This document shows positions 31,312 to 41,739 of a DNA stretch of 64,000 nt, one piece after another. Numbering within the stretch: the stretch's first letter is position 1; every line of letters begins with the position of its first letter. A program made the position numbers and the translations under genes. This DNA comes from Cephalotrichum gorgonifer (lineage: Eukaryota > Ascomycota > Sordariomycetes > Microascales > Microascaceae). The notes under the pieces were generated by a model. The model searched no databases. It was not told the DNA's origin and was given only the letters and a program-made list of their open reading frames with translations. The DNA lies in NCBI GenBank assembly GCA_900312665.1, contig ONZQ02000001.1, positions 1,268,338 to 1,332,337 on the forward strand, in the 5' to 3' direction.

Positions 31312-33627
31312 ATGGCAGACTATATTGGCCTCCGAGGCTCGGATCTATTCTCCTTTGACAACAGGGCCGCTCTAGACAGCAACATCCTGTACGATGACGA
31401 CACCGATTCCAAGACCGACTACGACGAGTACGTCGTGTACAAGAAGCCCGAGGCAGCGGTTCTGGGGTGCGACGGGTACGAGGATTCTCACGTCTCCCAC
31501 AAGGTCAGCTTTGACGACAAGGAAGGCGCTGGTGCGCTAGACAAAGCTTTCAGGCGGGGCCAGTTACTTGATTACGGTGTACGTCCAATCTCCTCCTAGC
31601 GTTTACAAGCGAAGACCATTTCCTTGTATCCTATGTGACGGCTAACACTCATGGGCCATAAAGGGGAACTTCACCGTCCCTCATGAGGACGACATATCTC
31701 ATGATCATAACCGCCTCCAAGGGCGAGTTCGCCGAGTGTAAGCTTGACTCGATGAGCTCACAAGTCATCGCCGCCTCTAATAGTGACCTCCGTCTTAGGA
31801 TCTGCTTCCGTCGGGCAAAGTCATCGGACGGTAGCCAAGACGGCCTATCTCTGAGCCTAGCCGACTTTGAGATTCTTAGGCTTCATCCTGCCACACTCCA
31901 GTACTCTCGCCGTACAACCACCGAGTCTCGCTTCTGGTCAAAGGATGGAAGCCAGCTGAGTACGTGAATCCCCGCCCGCTAACCCAGCCACCCCTCCCCT
32001 GTAGTTGTACCGATATGCTAAGCCTTATATCTGCAGGCATCGTCCTGTCGTTTGCGTCTAACGCCAAGACGCCCTATGACTTCCTGTCTATGACCTACAA
32101 CGTCCATACGAGAAACTCGTCTGTACTCATCCGCCAATCGTACCATCCGAGACGCCACAGGCAGGAGAGCCTCGACGAGTACGACCACCGCATGGAAGCC
32201 TGTAGGATCCACTGGGCCCATCCCTTTGTTACTCCCGTCGTGCTGCTCCAGGTTCACTTCCTGCGCACCGAGGAAGCCGTGGGGCTAAACAAGCACCACG
32301 TGACAGCCCTGGAACACCGCGTCTCCAGTGTAGCCGGATTCGAGGCGACCGCTGCGAACGAGTACCGCATACGAGATAAGCAGGAGGCGAGGGCGGAAGG
32401 CGAAACCACCGACGATGACGATGACGACAACAACTTCGCGGGTGTTGGCGCCATGACAATGACGAATCTTATGAAACGCGCACATGAAGTGCTCAAGGAG
32501 TCCATTGAGCTCATGGACGCTATTCGGTGGACCGAGCGTGCGGTGAAGGTCCTCATCTTGGCGGGGGATGAGCTTGCGGAGCGAAGGCCTACGGACGACG
32601 TCGCCGGCCGACAGAGTCCACCTCCGCAGGAGGACCCGGATATGCACCCGCCACTGCCCAGGACGCCGAACCTGCAGTCGGATGAGCATCAATTCAAACT
32701 TAATGCTCCTCGCTTGACCCTATCTCTCGTAACCCCCCGAGCACAGGATGCCGACGACCCACTCTCAGACCACTGGCACGACATTCGTCAGTACTTGGAG
32801 GGACTCTTGAGAATTTGTATGAGTCTAGAGACCGAGAGGCGCATGTCAGAGGCGAGATGCCGAGCGCAGATCGATATTGTAAGTGGTGGCACGCTCCATC
32901 GGACGGCGAGATAACATTTCTAATGATGCCTTCTCCCCCGTGCTAGATCTACAGTAAGATGGCCCAGGAAGACAACGTCCTCAACGCCCGCATGGCCGTC
33001 GCCTCATCGCGCGACAGCTCGTCGATGAAGGCCCTGGCGGTGATAACCGCCATCTTCCTCCCCGGCGAGTTCCTCGGCACGCTCTTCGGCATGTCCATGT
33101 TCGACTGGATGGCCGAAGACGACGATCCTGCTGGCTCTTCAAAAAAGACCGGCGCCGCCGCCGAAGACGACGACCCGATCCTCTCGCAGAAGTTCTGGAT
33201 CTACTGGCTCGTGTGCATCCCGCTCACCGTCTTCATTCTCTGCGCGTGGCGCGGCTGGTGGGTAACGGAGGACCGCTTCTTCCGTCGCCACCTGTCCAAG
33301 GAGCTCAGCGAGGAGCGCTACTGGACCACCGACGGGAAGCCGCGCAAGCTGCAGCAGTCGTATCTCTACGACTTCTTCCGGCTGTCGGCGAGGTGGGACG
33401 AGAAGTCCGGGTACACGGGGAGGAGGGGAAAGAAGGGGAAGAAAGGGAAGAAGGGCGGGAAGGAGAGGCCGAGCGAGAAGCATGTGCAGGAGGAGAACCC
33501 GCTGCCCCCGGGGCTGTCGGGGTCGGTGGATTTCGAGCCGAAGGATGCGGACTCGATACGGCACCTGAGGTCGCTTTTTGCCAGGAGGGAGAGTATTCTA
33601 AGGCGGCGGCCGTCAGAGGTCGTCTGA
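31312..33627 (+). CDS. CorA-like Mg2+ transporter-family membrane protein
   Basis: Five exons, 31312-31578, 31664-31737, 31799-31959, 32037-32878 and 32947-33627, total 2025 nt and encode 674 aa. The N-terminal ~440 residues are soluble, with a HVTALEHRV coil region and an acidic DDDDDDNN stretch. The last exon carries the CorA-type C-terminus. This comprises an amphipathic helix (VLNARMAVASSRDSSSMKAL), TM1 ALAVITAIFLPGEFLGTLFG, then MSMFDW, a short acidic loop, and TM2 FWIYWLVCIPLTVFILCAW. The canonical CorA signature Gly-Met-Asn is here Gly-Met-Ser, as in many fungal CorA-like proteins, so transport of Mg2+ is not assured. The cytoplasmic C-terminus is Lys/Gly-rich. Confidence 0.86.
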
Positions 33628-33954
33628 AGTTGGTTTCCCAGCTCGCATGTGCTCTACCACCTAAGGTGTACACATAATTTCATGGCTTACAAGTCCTTTT
33701 TGTACTTGAGCAAAAATGTGAGTTTACATAGGTCCTATCACGAAGGCCACCCGTCCAGTGACTATTCGATATCGAATGTAACTGCCTGTAGCTCTCGGAA
33801 GGCCGACCATTGATCTTCTCCCCCCCAAACTCCCTCAAACCCGAATCATGTCTCCTAAACAGGCCGAATATCTTCACAACCGGCCCTGCCTTTCTTACAT
33901 TAAATCCCACAGCTTAGCATCCCTACCCAATCAGGTAGAACTGAGATAGGGTAA
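33628..33954. other. Convergent 3' intergenic region
   Basis: This 327-bp stretch lies between the stops of the CorA-like gene and the small secreted protein gene. No gene is seen. Confidence 0.4.
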
Positions 33955-34615
33955 TCATCCCTGGAAATCAACACTGGTGCTAGCCTCGCCCGCGGAGGCC
34001 TCGTCCGTCGCCACGTTCTTGTCGAGCTTCGTCTGCTCCTCGTCGATCTTCGCCTGGTTGTCCTCCCCCTGCGCCTGCTCAATCTCGAGCGCGAGCACCT
34101 GGAGCTCCAACTTCAGGACCTTGTTCTTTATTTTTCTGCGGAGGTGTCTTAGCTGATTGTCCCTCTCTTTTAGGGAGGGGGAGGGGAGGGTTAGGTGACA
34201 ACATACCCGACCTGGAGAGTCTGCCCCTCAGGGGTATTCTTGCCACCGGCGGCCTCAATGGCGTCATTGAAGCCGCCCGCTTCGGTCTCGGCGGCCTCGG
34301 CGGTCTCACGCGCGGTCTTTAGGATCTCGAGGTCGGCCGCGCTGACGGCAGCTAGGTCGGCGCGGAATTCGGCGACCTTTTCACGGGGGATCAGCGTTAG
34401 CATGGTAAACCGAGGCGGGTCTCGTTGCTGGATATATATCTCTAGCGTATCTCTATAAGGGGGCCACTTACGGGGAACTTGTCAGCTACTTCGGCGAGGG
34501 CGTTGCCGGCCACGCCATCAGAGATCTGGAAGTCGGCATAGTCCCGGACCTGGAGGAGGTCGGCCGAGAAGACGGGGGTGAAGAGGGCGAGGAGGGCAAA
34601 CTTGGAGAAATGCAT
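33955..34615 (-). CDS. Small secreted protein (fungal SSP family)
   Basis: Three exons, 34615-34472, 34376-34207 and 34135-33955, sum to 495 nt and encode 164 aa. A signal peptide is evident: MHFSKFALLALFTPVFSA, with cleavage probable after SA-x at about residue 18. The mature protein is helical, Ala/Glu-rich and lacks cysteines. It contains DYADFQISDGVAGNALAEV, DLAAVSAADLEIL, FNDAIEAAGGKNTPEG, KIKNKVLKLELQVLALEIEQ and a final SVDFQG. The pattern recalls a small secreted protein family that I have seen in several filamentous ascomycetes; its function is unknown to me. The donors are GTAAGT and GTATGT. A TATA-like element lies 242 bp upstream. It is divergent from the CoA-transferase gene. Confidence 0.85.
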
Positions 34616-35969
34616 TGTGTAGGATAGTTCTTAAATCTAACAACGGAGCTCGGTATGAAAGAGGAGATAATGTAAGGTAAAATAAAGTGTATGAAGGCAA
34701 GGGGTAGTAAGTTGACCAGCAAGTGTAGAAACGAGACAGCCCAGCTGTGTAAGAGGAGAAAGGAGAAGGAGAGGAGAAGATTGATAACTAGAAGTCTTAA
34801 GAAGCTACTATGCAATGGTGGTTCCGGGAATCAATGAATGGGAAGGCATCGCGAGGTTTATATACATTATTCTTCATCTCGTCTCCAGTCGCCTCGGTAT
34901 GTTCGGCACATTGAAAAGGCGAGATGACACGATGGTGTCATGGGTTCCTATCCGTGGCTGTCACCTCATATCCTGGACAGCGTTCGAACTAAGCGCCCAG
35001 GGTAGTTCAGGGAGCAATAGCCCAAGAATCTCAAACGACTCACGATCCGGGGTCTGAGGGGAGCAAGGATTACCGAGACGTCCGAGAATAACTCACGATC
35101 GGCCGAAAATCTTTGGGCATCTATAGAGCAGGGGTATTGCCGGATCGTCGGGGCGATGCCAATGTCCGTTCGGATCTGATTGCCCTAGATAGTCCAAATC
35201 CGACGCATTGGGAAGCGAATAGATGCTGAATGAGGAGGTGTGAAAACAAGGGGAGGTGTCAAGGAGGTGGTGGTCCGGCCCTTTCCCGTCTCTCCTTCTC
35301 CATCATGGGTTGGGTTGTATTAGGGTGTAAGTCTGTAACGTGCATTGAACCAAAGCGTGGGGAGCTTGAGCAGGAGCACAGGCCTGAGCCCAAACACGAG
35401 CAGGAAGAGGAAGGGGCTCTAACTGACCCTAGCTTTAAGTAAAATAATGGTTTTCTCTCCTTATTTTTAAGCCTTTCCAGGTCATGGAGTAACAAGTCGG
35501 CGAGATATGGTTGATTTTCCCGGATTTTCTATGGGGAGGAGCAGCGATTTCCTGGTTCGCCCGAGCATAATACATGGCGATCTGCAGCGGTTAACCGCGG
35601 GTATTAGAGCTTCCCCTTGTGCGGTTGTTCCTGTCGGCGTTCCTTGCCAATTGGTGTGGTTAGTGGAGGCTTAACTTTTAAGCGGCAGGTCCGCACAGCA
35701 GCGCCTTCCAATCCCTGGCACAGCGGAGGAACGAACCCCCTGACGTAGGAGTACCTGGCCTGGCAGAATGCGGGTACCAGCGCCCCACACCATCCAAATG
35801 CTTGTACTTTTAGCGCGTATTAGGTCGTCTCCTCCGTATTAGTTAGTACGTATCACCCTCGAGGCCAGAATCTATGCGAAGCTTGACTCTCAACTTTCAA
35901 ACTGCCACTTTCAAGACAACCAGCCCTCCCACTCATATGCACGTATCTTCCTTATAAAAAGGTATTCTC
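34616..35969. promoter_or_regulatory. Long divergent intergenic region
   Basis: This 1.35-kb gap lies between the secreted-protein gene and the CoA-transferase gene. It holds a TATA-like box for the former (34857-34864). The 10-bp string ACTCACGATC occurs twice, near 35040 and 35090. A TATAAAAA lies directly before the latter's ATG. No gene is recognised. Confidence 0.45.
34857..34864 (-). promoter_or_regulatory. TATA-like element upstream of the small secreted protein gene
   Basis: TATATAAA on the minus strand lies 242 bp before the start codon. A long pyrimidine-rich leader on the coding strand (about 34630-34790) follows, consistent with a strongly transcribed fungal gene. Confidence 0.45.
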
Positions 35970-37908
35970 ATGTTTAGGATGCGCGCTCTTTCATGCGCAT
36001 GGCGTGCGTCGGCCCTTCGTGCCCGCCCTGCCGCAGCTGCCGCCGTTGGCGTTGCCCGCCGGACACAATGGAGGCCATTCTCGGTCTCATCTTTCGCGAG
36101 AGCCCCTCAGAGTGACCCCGACCGGCCATTAGATGGGATCCGTGTCCTTGACATGACGAGAGTCCTTGCCGGGGTATTGTTCCGCCCTTGGCCCCTTGGC
36201 CCCTTTCCCTAGCCACCGCCCTCATGGTGGTATTTCAGCGGCGGTTGTGAAACCAGCACGAACCACTCAGAGTAATGGCAGACTGACTAACCTCTCCCAC
36301 TCCAGCCGTATTGTACGCAAATGCTCGGTGATCTCGGGTGAGTAAATAGAGCGTCTCCCTCCCCCACCTAACCTACCCCCAGAGACGGCTCGTGTCGGGC
36401 GCTGAGAGCTCGAGCACTGATTTTGGTCGCTCAAAATAGAGCCGAGGTCATCAAGGTTGAGCACCCTGTAAGAGGGGATGACACTCGGGCGTGGGGCCCT
36501 CCCTTCGCCAAGTACACACCCGAATCCGGACTTGAGGGGCCGGGAGAGTCGGCCTACTACCTCTCTGTGAGCTCATCCTCAAACCCCAACGAACCCCTAA
36601 TGTACCCACCATGAGATCCGCTCGACGTTCCCCGTCCGAGCTTCGTCCGAAAACGAAGAAGAGAAAAAAAATAGACCAATTATTCAATGCCTGGGCCCGG
36701 GCCCGATTGCTTGGTACCGGCATTTACAACTAATTATATCACCAGAGCGAACTAACACGACGCATCACACAGGTAAATCGTAACAAGAAATCCCTCGCCC
36801 TCTCATTCCAGGACCCCGCCGGCGTCGAGATCCTCCACAAACTAGCCAAGGAATCCGACGTCCTCGTGGAAAACTACCTCCCCGGCTCTCTGAAAAAGTA
36901 TGGCCTCGACTATGACACTATTCGGGAGCTGAACCCGAACCTCATCTACGTCTCCATCACGGGCTACGGCCAGACGGGCCCGGACTCCCACAGGGCGGGA
37001 TACGATGTCATGGTCGAGGCCGAGTACGGCCTCATGCACATCACCGGGAGCCGTGTCGGCCCACCCGTTAAGGTCGGCGTAGCCATAACGGACCTCACCA
37101 CCGGCCTTTACGCGTGCAACCAGGTCTTGGGGGCAATAATCCGACGGGGGAAAACATTGAAGGGAGACCGCATCGACGTGTCGCTTAGCGACGCTCAGAC
37201 GGCGTCGCTTTCTAACATTGCCAGTAGCTGCCTTATAAGCGGGGAGCGGGACTCGGGGCGGTGGGGGACTGCTCATCGTACGTGTGGCACCAAATCCCTA
37301 CCTGTGTGGAATGGAAGGGGGATAGAACCAGACCACCATTCATTCTACTGGGGTTAATACTAGAAAGGCCATAAGAAGAGTTACTGACTAGACACATCGC
37401 AGCCTCGATTGTCCCTTATAGGGCCTTCAAAACCAAGGACGGCGATATCCTTCTCGGCGGAGGCAACGACCGCCTCTTCGGCATACTCAGCGAGGGCGTC
37501 GGCCACCCGGAATGGAAGGTAGACCCCAAGTTCGTCACAAACGCTCAGCGGGTGGCAAACCGCGAGGAACTCGAGGAGCGTATCGAGAAGATCACGCGCC
37601 AAAAGACTACGGACGAATGGCTGGCCGTCTTCGCGGGCAAAGGCATGCCGTACGCCCCCATCAATGACGTCCAGACGGCGCTGAACCTCCCACACACGCT
37701 GGCGAGGAACATGGTCATCGAGATGGAACACCCGGCGTGCGGGACCATCAAGATGGTGAATACGCCGATGAAGTTCACCAATAGCAAGGCCGACGCGAGG
37801 ACGCCCCCGCCGCTACTTGGACAGCACACTGACGAGGTGTTGCGGGAGGAGCTCGGGATGACCGCCGAGGAGATACAAGCACTGAGGGAGAAGGGCGTTA
37901 TCCGCTGA
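35970..37908 (+). CDS. Class III CoA-transferase, mitochondrial (SUGCT-like)
   Basis: Family III (CaiB/BaiF) CoA-transferase, closest in layout to succinyl-CoA:glutarate CoA-transferase. Five exons, 35970-36173, 36306-36337, 36440-36566, 36773-37277 and 37403-37908, total 1374 nt and encode 457 aa. The N-terminal ~40 residues are Arg/Ala-rich and read as a mitochondrial presequence. Family blocks are LDGIRVLDMTRVLAGPYCTQ, MLGDLGAEVIKVEHP, DDTRAWGPPF, SAYYLSVNRNKKSLAL, VLVENYLPGSLKKYGLDY, LIYVSITGYGQTGP and GYDVMVEAEYGLMHITG. The acceptor aspartate of this family is expected in the VGVAITDLTTGLYA block. Exon 2 is 32 nt. Intron 3 (206 nt) is unusually long for this region. The substrate assignment is inference. 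Confidence 0.9.
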
Positions 37909-38405
37909 AGCGCTGATTTTGGGAGATATATATGGGCCATACATTGAACCAGAGAGCGAAGACGCATATTATACCAAGCACCGCAATGCACATTTTTTTT
38001 ATACCAGTCCCAAGGATTTGTTCGTTCTTGAGATCAACGTCTTGAAGTCATGTCCAAGACCACATGACTTCCTTAATAATCCCGGTCACGTTTGTCCGTA
38101 TCCAGGGCATCTATTTCACGTGATAAAATGGATTTCACTCATCACTCAACAACTCAATTCAAACGATCTTGAAAGTGAGTGACCTGTGCTTCGACTTCTC
38201 GTTGTAAATTGTTACAATATGGTCAATAACTCTTGAGTTGTTATTCGTCGATTTTCCCTTACATATTTGTCGCCAATACGGACGAGTCCCACCAATTGGC
38301 CCTGCATATTTCCGCTGGTCCTGTCCATACGCTATTATCGCAGCACCGCCCGACTTAGACATACACGGCGGGTCACCTCATATGTTGTCCTGCTAATCTA
38401 CAATC
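37909..38405. other. Intergenic region, AT-rich
   Basis: This 497-bp gap lies between two plus-strand genes and is AT-rich from about 37960 to 38260, including a T8 run. It holds the promoter of the PHD-finger gene. No gene is seen. Confidence 0.4.
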
Positions 38406-39961
38406 ATGGCAAATCCCCAAGATGCCGACAAGATGGCATCTGAAATTGGGGACATCCCGGTGTCCAAGGGGGAGGAACAAGGCCCGGAAGCACTCACAGC
38501 CACCCCATCGAATGGACAGACACCGCCTTCAGACTCACCCTCACTCGCTCCACCGCCACCGCCAGCACCAGCATCAACATCATCCACAGCAGCGACTGAC
38601 AGCATGGCGCCACCAGCTACGCCTACCACTCCATCCGCCCGCCGCCCATATCAGCCCCAATTCACTGCCATGACCGAGACCATTCTACAGCGTATGCGAA
38701 GCGGAAACACCACTCTCAGTCTAGCCATTGCTGGGGCTAGGGCGGCGGGTGAAATCCGACTCAGCCCGGCCAAGTTCGAGGACGCCCGCCGTCGTCTCGT
38801 ACAATCTCTCAAGACCTCGGACAACATCCAGCTCCCCGCCTCGCCCTCGCCGCGGGTCAAGGGCGCCATGCCGTCGCGCACTCCGGGCGGTCCCTCCACC
38901 CCACAAAGCCTGAAAAGGAAGCGGAGCCAGCTCGACCGCGGCTCCCCCTTCTCGGACCCGGACGCCGACGGCCCGCAGCTGAAGAAGCTGGCCCCGCGGC
39001 CGCCGGTTAGGAAGAAGAAGCCCAAGGACGACGGGAGCGGGACCAGGCGGTGCAGCAGGTGCGATCGGCACGCCTTCACAGAGGGGAACTTCTTCATCAC
39101 GTGCCCGCGATGTGAGGAGAGCTGGCACCTCCTGTGCAACCCACCCGAGGTCGTCAAGGCCTGGCGGGAGGACGCGTCGAGGTTCAGGTGCTTTGGGTGC
39201 CTGGAGGAGGCGAGGCAGCTGGAGGAGTATCAGAGAGCCAAGGTGGAGTTTGCGCAGCTGAAGAAGCAGTACGAGATTACGCGCACGAGGGAGCGTTTGG
39301 TGTCCGGACTGCCTATCGGCGTATCGTTCGACAAGCCGGAAAGGATCGGATTTGGACCGGGGGGTGCGACGGATGCGGAGGTATGTTCCTTCCCCCCAGC
39401 AACAGCTGACCAATTTTATCTCGGGTCGCTAACATGAAACTACAGAAAACGGCTTACTTCTCAGCCATGCCCCGGAGAGATCTCTTAAGCCTGCTCTCGT
39501 TCTGCGATAAGCTGAGGCCAAACCTACTCGTGGACCTCCTCGTCTCCGTGACAAAGAGACACCCGGAGCTGCCCGTCTTCAACTCCCCCGACTGGGCCTC
39601 CCAACTCGTGGAAAGCACCTCGCCCCACCGGAAATCCCTGAGCATCGATCCTGGCCAGCGCAGCCCCAGGCAAGCCGGCCCCGGGACCCCGACGCAAAAG
39701 ACGGCCGCCGCAGCCGGCGGACAGGCAGCCCCGCCGAAGCAGACGCAGACCGTCGACGCCGCGGACGCGTGGGACGACGACGACGACTTCCTCCCGCCGT
39801 CGTGGCCGAAGGAGGGGGAGGGGATGTACGCCGCTCTGCCGGCCGAGAGCCAGGACCTAGAGCACCTTGTCGATCGGGATGAGGGCGGTGCGTTCCAAGG
39901 GTTCTCCGTAGAGCGCGACGCGGATGGGGGGATGAAGGTTAAGCCGACGGCCTGTTGTTAG
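38406..39961 (+). CDS. PHD-finger protein
   Basis: Two exons, 38406-39380 and 39446-39961, give 496 aa. The N-terminal third is Pro/Ser/Thr-rich and disordered. Next come a short helical module (TETILQRMRSGNTTLSLAIAG, then LSPAKFEDARRRLVQSL) and a basic nuclear-localisation-like stretch LKRKRSQ. A C4HC3 PHD-type zinc finger follows at about residues 216-265: CSRCDRH, CPRCEESWHLLC and CFGC. A helical region and, in exon 2, RRDLLSLLSFCDKLRPNLLV complete the ordered part. The tail is acidic (DDDDDFLPPSWP). A PHD finger suggests histone-tail reading, so a chromatin role is likely. Fungal orthologues have no specific function that I can name. Confidence 0.88.
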
Positions 39962-40241
39962 GACAGGGGCCGCCGTGCGGGGTGAGCTGGAGATGGTTAG
40001 TTTTGACTTGATATTTGATACCCTTTCTGAAAGTTTCACGGCTCTGCTGCGGAAGGGGGGAAGGCGGAGTCGTGTTTGTGTTGGTTTACCATTGTGTTTA
40101 AAAGGCTGCTAAACGGAGAGGGGGCCGGTGTTTCGTTTGTGCTTCTTTATTGTTATGTACAAAGGTCTATCAAGGCTCAATCATCACATTTACATCCAAG
40201 GAATCATTACATAAGCTTCTCGGATCTTCATGTCTCGCACC

Positions 40242-40904
40242 TTAGTTTAGCGGCACGTCGACGAATCTCCCGGGGCTCCTTGGCGACACTGCCGCCCAGA
40301 TATCTTCGGATTCCGAACGGGGCGCAGGAGCCCTCGGCCTCGGCTTCAGAGGCAGTGGATACAGCTGCGTCTCCCCCTGCGAATGATTCGGCGGCGTGTG
40401 TGTTGGAGACTCCCGGCTCGGAGGCAACGACCGCGGCAGCACCGCCATGTCACTCGCGGGTTCCGCGGCCCGAACACCCCCGCTCACACCCGCCACCCCC
40501 GGCAGTGTCCGGTTCAGCATCTTCCGCTCGTGAAGCAACGGTGGCGGTCCCGGACTCCGGACGCTGCCCTTCACTCTCCTCGCCCCGGGCGGCGACTGCT
40601 CTAGGATCCTCCGCTCAGAGAGCGGCGGCGGCGCGCACGCGCTTCTCCTGGCCACTCCGTTCTGGACACCTCTCCCACCCCTCCTCGTCAACCGCGGTGG
40701 CGGTGGCTCTATCAGCTCCTCCTCTCGTTTCTGGTAGGAAGGGCACGAATAGGGGTTGTACATCGGACTCTCCTCTTTTGGGGAAGGGCAGGGACGGTGG
40801 GACATGAGGAAGGAGAGGCAGTTACGGGAGACGGACTTTTCGCACTCGAATTGGAAGACGGAGGAGTGGTGGCACTGCCAGTATACGTGTTTCCTGACGC
40901 ACAT
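40242..40904 (-). CDS. Small Cys/Pro-rich hypothetical protein
   Basis: Single-exon frame of about 220 aa. The N-terminus MCVRKHVYWQCHHSSVFQF continues with CEKSV, NCLSF, PCPSP and SCPSY, giving a Cys/His array like the one at 13935-14405. The rest is Pro/Arg/Ser-rich (PPPPRLTRRGG, PPPLSERRILEQ, PPPLLHERKMLNRTL). It contains two similar PPPL-x-ER-x-x-L units and is probably disordered. An alternative ATG two codons upstream (40910) is possible. It is divergent from the orphan at 41740. No homology to a named domain is recognised, and expression evidence would decide whether it is real. Confidence 0.5.
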   Translation of the reverse strand: MCVRKHVYWQCHHSSVFQFECEKSVSRNCLSFLMSHRPCPSPKEESPMYNPYSCPSYQKREEELIEPPPPRLTRRGGRGVQNGVARRSACAPPPLSERRILEQSPPGARRVKGSVRSPGPPPLLHERKMLNRTLPGVAGVSGGVRAAEPASDMAVLPRSLPPSRESPTHTPPNHSQGETQLYPLPLKPRPRAPAPRSESEDIWAAVSPRSPGRFVDVPLN

Positions 40905-41739
40905 TTTCACCCTTTCCTTCGCTAGTTCTTTTCTCTCTTGCGGGCGCTTACCCTTGCGGGGATTTGGTTTGGGAAGGGTGGCCTGGGCAGTTAGTAGGTC
41001 GAGGCACGGCTTGATTTGTTACGCACCTGGGAGACGTGATATAATTGTAGAGCCTTTTTTATTATTTCGCGATGATGAGGATAGTTGTGGAACCTTTGTG
41101 GGAGCTATAGATGTCTTCTAGGATAGTCTATGAGGGAGAAAGAATATAGAAGGATCTTGTGGTCGGGCCACGGAGGTCATTTATAGACACACGGTCTCGG
41201 GAGGGAACTTAAGTTGTTGTCGTCTTCTTTGAAGTGAGACGACCTTTCTCCTTCGGCCCCCACGGTAGGTAACAATGCCTATGTTCCGGGTTATTTTTCC
41301 TTTTCAATGTGAGCAGAAGTCTTTGAGTGGGGGAGGACAAAGGAGAAAGCAGTACATGGTGTTCTCGAAGGGGCTCGCTGGGTATAAGGCTCCGATTTCC
41401 CTATGGGGCGATCCGCGTATCTCCATCCCTCTGGTTCCGAGGGCAGAGTGGTAGATGAGTCGTGTTAACTCCTATTTCATTTAATAGAGCTCTCTCCCTT
41501 GTCGTCGAGTTCCTTCCCCGGCTGTCGAGTTTGCTCTCTGACTGCTCTCTACCAGCTGTTTGCTCAAGACTGGGGCTGGCAGGGGAAGGAAGACTGGAAC
41601 TGTCTTAATCGAGGCTGCCTTGCCGTTTCGTTCATCAACATATATATCGCCCTCTTCACTTGAAAATACTCTCTCCCCAACACCTTCTCCCACCGCTCCT
41701 TCTCCCACCGTTTCCCACAAGACTCAAGGAACAGAAACG
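40905..41739. promoter_or_regulatory. Divergent intergenic region
   Basis: This 0.84-kb region lies between two divergent orphan genes. ATATATATC at about 41640 lies 100 bp upstream of the plus-strand ATG and may be a TATA element. The leader is CT-rich (about 41650-41715). No gene is recognised. Confidence 0.4.
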
